A DNA stretch of 64,000 bases, taken from an uncultured Butyricimonas sp. GTDB lineage: Bacteria > Bacteroidota > Bacteroidia > Bacteroidales > Marinifilaceae. A program made the position numbers and the translations under genes. Under the pieces are notes generated by a model. It was not told the DNA's origin and made no database searches. It saw only the letters and a list, made by a program, of their open reading frames with translations. Below are positions 61,899-64,000 of the stretch, one piece after another. The stretch is taken from positions 1-64,000 of the forward strand of contig CALUMT010000018.1 of NCBI GenBank assembly GCA_944321845.1, in the 5' to 3' direction. The first letter of the stretch is position 1. Each line of letters begins with the position of its first letter.

Positions 61899-64000
61899 AT
61901 GAACGTATCACTGAACTGGTTGAAGGATTTCATACAACTCAACCAAAGCACCGAGGAGATTTGCGAGATATTGACAAGTATCGGCCTGGAAGTCGGCGGA
62001 CATGAAGAGTTTGAAGCCGTGAAAGGCGGGTTAAAAGGACTGGTTATCGGCAAGGTGCTCACGTGCGAGGATCATCCCGATTCGGACCACCTGCACGTGA
62101 CTACCGTGGACCTGGGCAACGGGGAACCGGAGCAAATCGTGTGCGGCGCCCCGAACGTGGCCGCCGGACAGAAAGTGGTGGTAGCCACCGTGGGCACAAA
62201 ACTATATCACGGTGACGAGGAGTTCGTGATTAAGAAATCCAAGATACGGGGTGTGGCCTCCAACGGAATGATCTGTGCCGAGGACGAAATCGGACTCGGG
62301 GAAAGCCACGACGGCATCATGGTATTGCCGGAAGACACGCCGGTGGGTATGCCCGCGGCGGATTACTTCAAGGTGTACCGCGACACGACCATCGAGATTG
62401 ACATCACCCCGAACCGGGTGGACGGAGCCTCGCACCTGGGTGTGGCCCGCGACCTGGCCGCCTACCTGCAACAAAAGGAGGATATCCATTATACCCTGCC
62501 TTCCGTGGAAGCCTTCCGTCCGGACAGCACGGACGCCCGCATCGCCATCCGACTGGAGCGACCGGAAGCATGCCGCCGATATGCCGGTGTGTGCATCGAG
62601 GGCGTGACGGTAAAACCGTCGCCGGAATGGCTGCAGAACCGCATGAAGGCTATCGGGCTACACCCGATCAACAATATCGTGGACGTGACCAACTACATTC
62701 TTTTCGGGTTGGGTCAGCCACTCCACTCTTTCGACAAGGATAAAATCAAGGGTGACGAAGTCATCGTGAAGACGGTGGCCGGAGGAACGAAATTCACTAC
62801 CCTGGACGGAGTGGAACGGGAATTGAACGAGAACGACCTGATGATCTGCAACACGGAGGCCCCGATGTGTATCGCCGGGGTATTCGGGGGACAGGAAAGC
62901 GGTATTTCCGACACCACGACGAACGTGTTCCTGGAAAGCGCCTGCTTCGACCCGGTATTCGTGCGTAAAACGGCACGCCGCCACGGGTTGAGCACCGACG
63001 CATCGTTCCGCTACGAACGGGGAACAGACCCGAATATCGTGATATACGCCCTGAAACTGGCAGCCCTGCTCATCAAGGAAGTGGCCGGAGGACGTATCAC
63101 GAGCGACATTATAGATATTTACCCGGAACCGGTGAAGGATTTCGAGGTGCCCGTAACCTACGCCCATATCGACCGGCTTATCGGTAAAGCCATCGGCAAA
63201 GAGACCATCAAACGCATCGTCCGCTCGCTGGAAATGACCATCGCATCGGAAAGCGAAGAGGGTATGTTGCTGCATGTTCCCCCCTACCGGGTAGACGTGA
63301 AACGGGAAGCCGACGTGGTGGAGGACATCCTGCGCATCTACGGGTTCAACAACATTGAGGTGCCCGCCAAGGTAAACTCCACGCTAAGCTACAGCGAAAA
63401 GCCGGATGATTTCCGCCTGAAAAACATCATTTCGGATTTACTGGCCGCCAACGGATTCAACGAGGTGATGAATAATTCCCTCACCAAAGCCAGCTATTTC
63501 GAGGGAATGGAAGCCTTCAAGCCGGAAAACACGGTCATGCTGTACAACCCGCTCAGTTCCGACCTGAACGCCATGCGCCAGACACTGCTGTTCGGGGGAC
63601 TGGAAAACATCGCCTACAACATCAACCGCAAGAACCATAACCTGAAACTGTTCGAATTCGGGAAAGCCTATACCTTCCATGCCAAGGAAGGCATCGACAA
63701 TCCCCTGAAACAGTACCGGGAGGAAAATCACCTGGCCCTCTTCATCACGGGAAGCAAGAACGCCGCCTCGTGGAACGCCAAGGAGGTGAAAACCGATTTC
63801 TTCTACCTGAAAGGCTATTGCGAGATGATCCTGCAACGCCTGGGCATCCAACTGGACAACCTGAAACAGGAAGCTGCCGGTGAGGATTATTTCCGGGAAG
63901 GAATCACCTACAAGATGGGCGACAAGCATGTGCTCTCGCTGGGTATACTGGCCAAGAACGTGCTGAAGAAAACAGACGTGAACCAAGACGTGTATTACGC
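61899..64000 (+). CDS. pheT: Phenylalanine-tRNA ligase beta subunit (C-terminus outside the window)
   Basis: 700 codons are visible and the gene runs off the right edge; complete bacterial PheT is about 800 aa. N-terminus NVSLNWLKDFIQLNQSTEEI leads into the tRNA-binding OB domain (VIGKVLTCEDHPDSDHLHVTTVDLG, IVCGAPNVAAGQKVVVA). Then comes the IEIDITPNRVDGASHLGVARDLAAYL stretch and the B3/B4 editing core with MICNTEAPMCIAGVFGG. It charges tRNA-Phe together with PheS. pheS is not adjacent upstream, where nadA ends 30 nt before it. Confidence 0.95.
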   Translation, partial: MNVSLNWLKDFIQLNQSTEEICEILTSIGLEVGGHEEFEAVKGGLKGLVIGKVLTCEDHPDSDHLHVTTVDLGNGEPEQIVCGAPNVAAGQKVVVATVGTKLYHGDEEFVIKKSKIRGVASNGMICAEDEIGLGESHDGIMVLPEDTPVGMPAADYFKVYRDTTIEIDITPNRVDGASHLGVARDLAAYLQQKEDIHYTLPSVEAFRPDSTDARIAIRLERPEACRRYAGVCIEGVTVKPSPEWLQNRMKAIGLHPINNIVDVTNYILFGLGQPLHSFDKDKIKGDEVIVKTVAGGTKFTTLDGVERELNENDLMICNTEAPMCIAGVFGGQESGISDTTTNVFLESACFDPVFVRKTARRHGLSTDASFRYERGTDPNIVIYALKLAALLIKEVAGGRITSDIIDIYPEPVKDFEVPVTYAHIDRLIGKAIGKETIKRIVRSLEMTIASESEEGMLLHVPPYRVDVKREADVVEDILRIYGFNNIEVPAKVNSTLSYSEKPDDFRLKNIISDLLAANGFNEVMNNSLTKASYFEGMEAFKPENTVMLYNPLSSDLNAMRQTLLFGGLENIAYNINRKNHNLKLFEFGKAYTFHAKEGIDNPLKQYREENHLALFITGSKNAASWNAKEVKTDFFYLKGYCEMILQRLGIQLDNLKQEAAGEDYFREGITYKMGDKHVLSLGILAKNVLKKTDVNQDVYY

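Overview
The window comes from a gut-type member of the Bacteroidota, order Bacteroidales. Supporting signs are several promoters of the Bacteroides form (-33 TTTG, about 20 nt, -7 TAnnTTTG), an UpxY-type antiterminator heading a surface-polysaccharide operon, DUF6340 and DUF2752 genes, a Bacteroidota-length SecA (1095 aa) and a single-chain PurL. A butyrate kinase suggests a butyrate producer in the Butyricimonas/Odoribacter direction. The genus is inference only.

Region 1 (1-15.5 kb, all on the minus strand) is a polysaccharide locus read leftward. It starts with a promoter at 15431-15461, then upxY, an unrecognised partner gene, a CapE-type dehydratase, two DegT-family aminotransferases flanking an LpxD-like acyltransferase, a flippase, a TupA-like ATP-grasp protein, glycosyltransferases, an EpsG-type polymerase, a frameshifted hexapeptide acyltransferase, UDP-glucose dehydrogenase, a PglC-like initiating transferase and the start of a PglE-like aminotransferase. 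The core at about 3-14 kb is strikingly AT-rich between GC-richer ends, as expected of a swapped-in capsule cassette. One aminotransferase has Arg in place of the PLP lysine.

Region 2 (15.5-30 kb) has a long non-coding stretch, a serine beta-lactamase-fold hydrolase, glycerate kinase, butyrate kinase, a RelE/ParE toxin-antitoxin pair, an M20 amidohydrolase, PurL and a 1145-aa protein with three degenerate CbxX-type AAA modules. Region 3 (30-45.5 kb) has an EamA transporter, an AddA-like helicase-nuclease, an iron alcohol dehydrogenase, a DUF6340 lipoprotein, GyrB, small unknown genes, an ATP-grasp-like protein and a C4-dicarboxylate transporter, L-asparaginase and porin cluster that fits asparagine/aspartate/fumarate use.

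Region 4 (45.7-64 kb) has an operon of Lgt, guanine deaminase, CutC and a fused aconitase-superfamily protein that keeps its Fe-S cysteines but has lost the usual catalytic and carboxylate-binding residues. It continues with SecA, Upp, a DUF308 protein, cysteine synthase, an alpha/beta hydrolase, NadB-NadC-NadA and the start of PheT.

Two regulatory observations stand out. First, cysteine synthase is preceded by a good promoter and a 34-codon ORF ending in six consecutive Cys codons, which looks like a cysteine-sensing leader peptide. Second, the long intergenic regions carry short direct-repeat arrays with an exact 11-bp period. Three of these, about 13 and 27 kb apart, share the same ordered series GTGAT, GTGAA, GTGAC (one with ATGAC as the last unit). 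No rRNA, tRNA, CRISPR array, insertion sequence or prophage was recognised.
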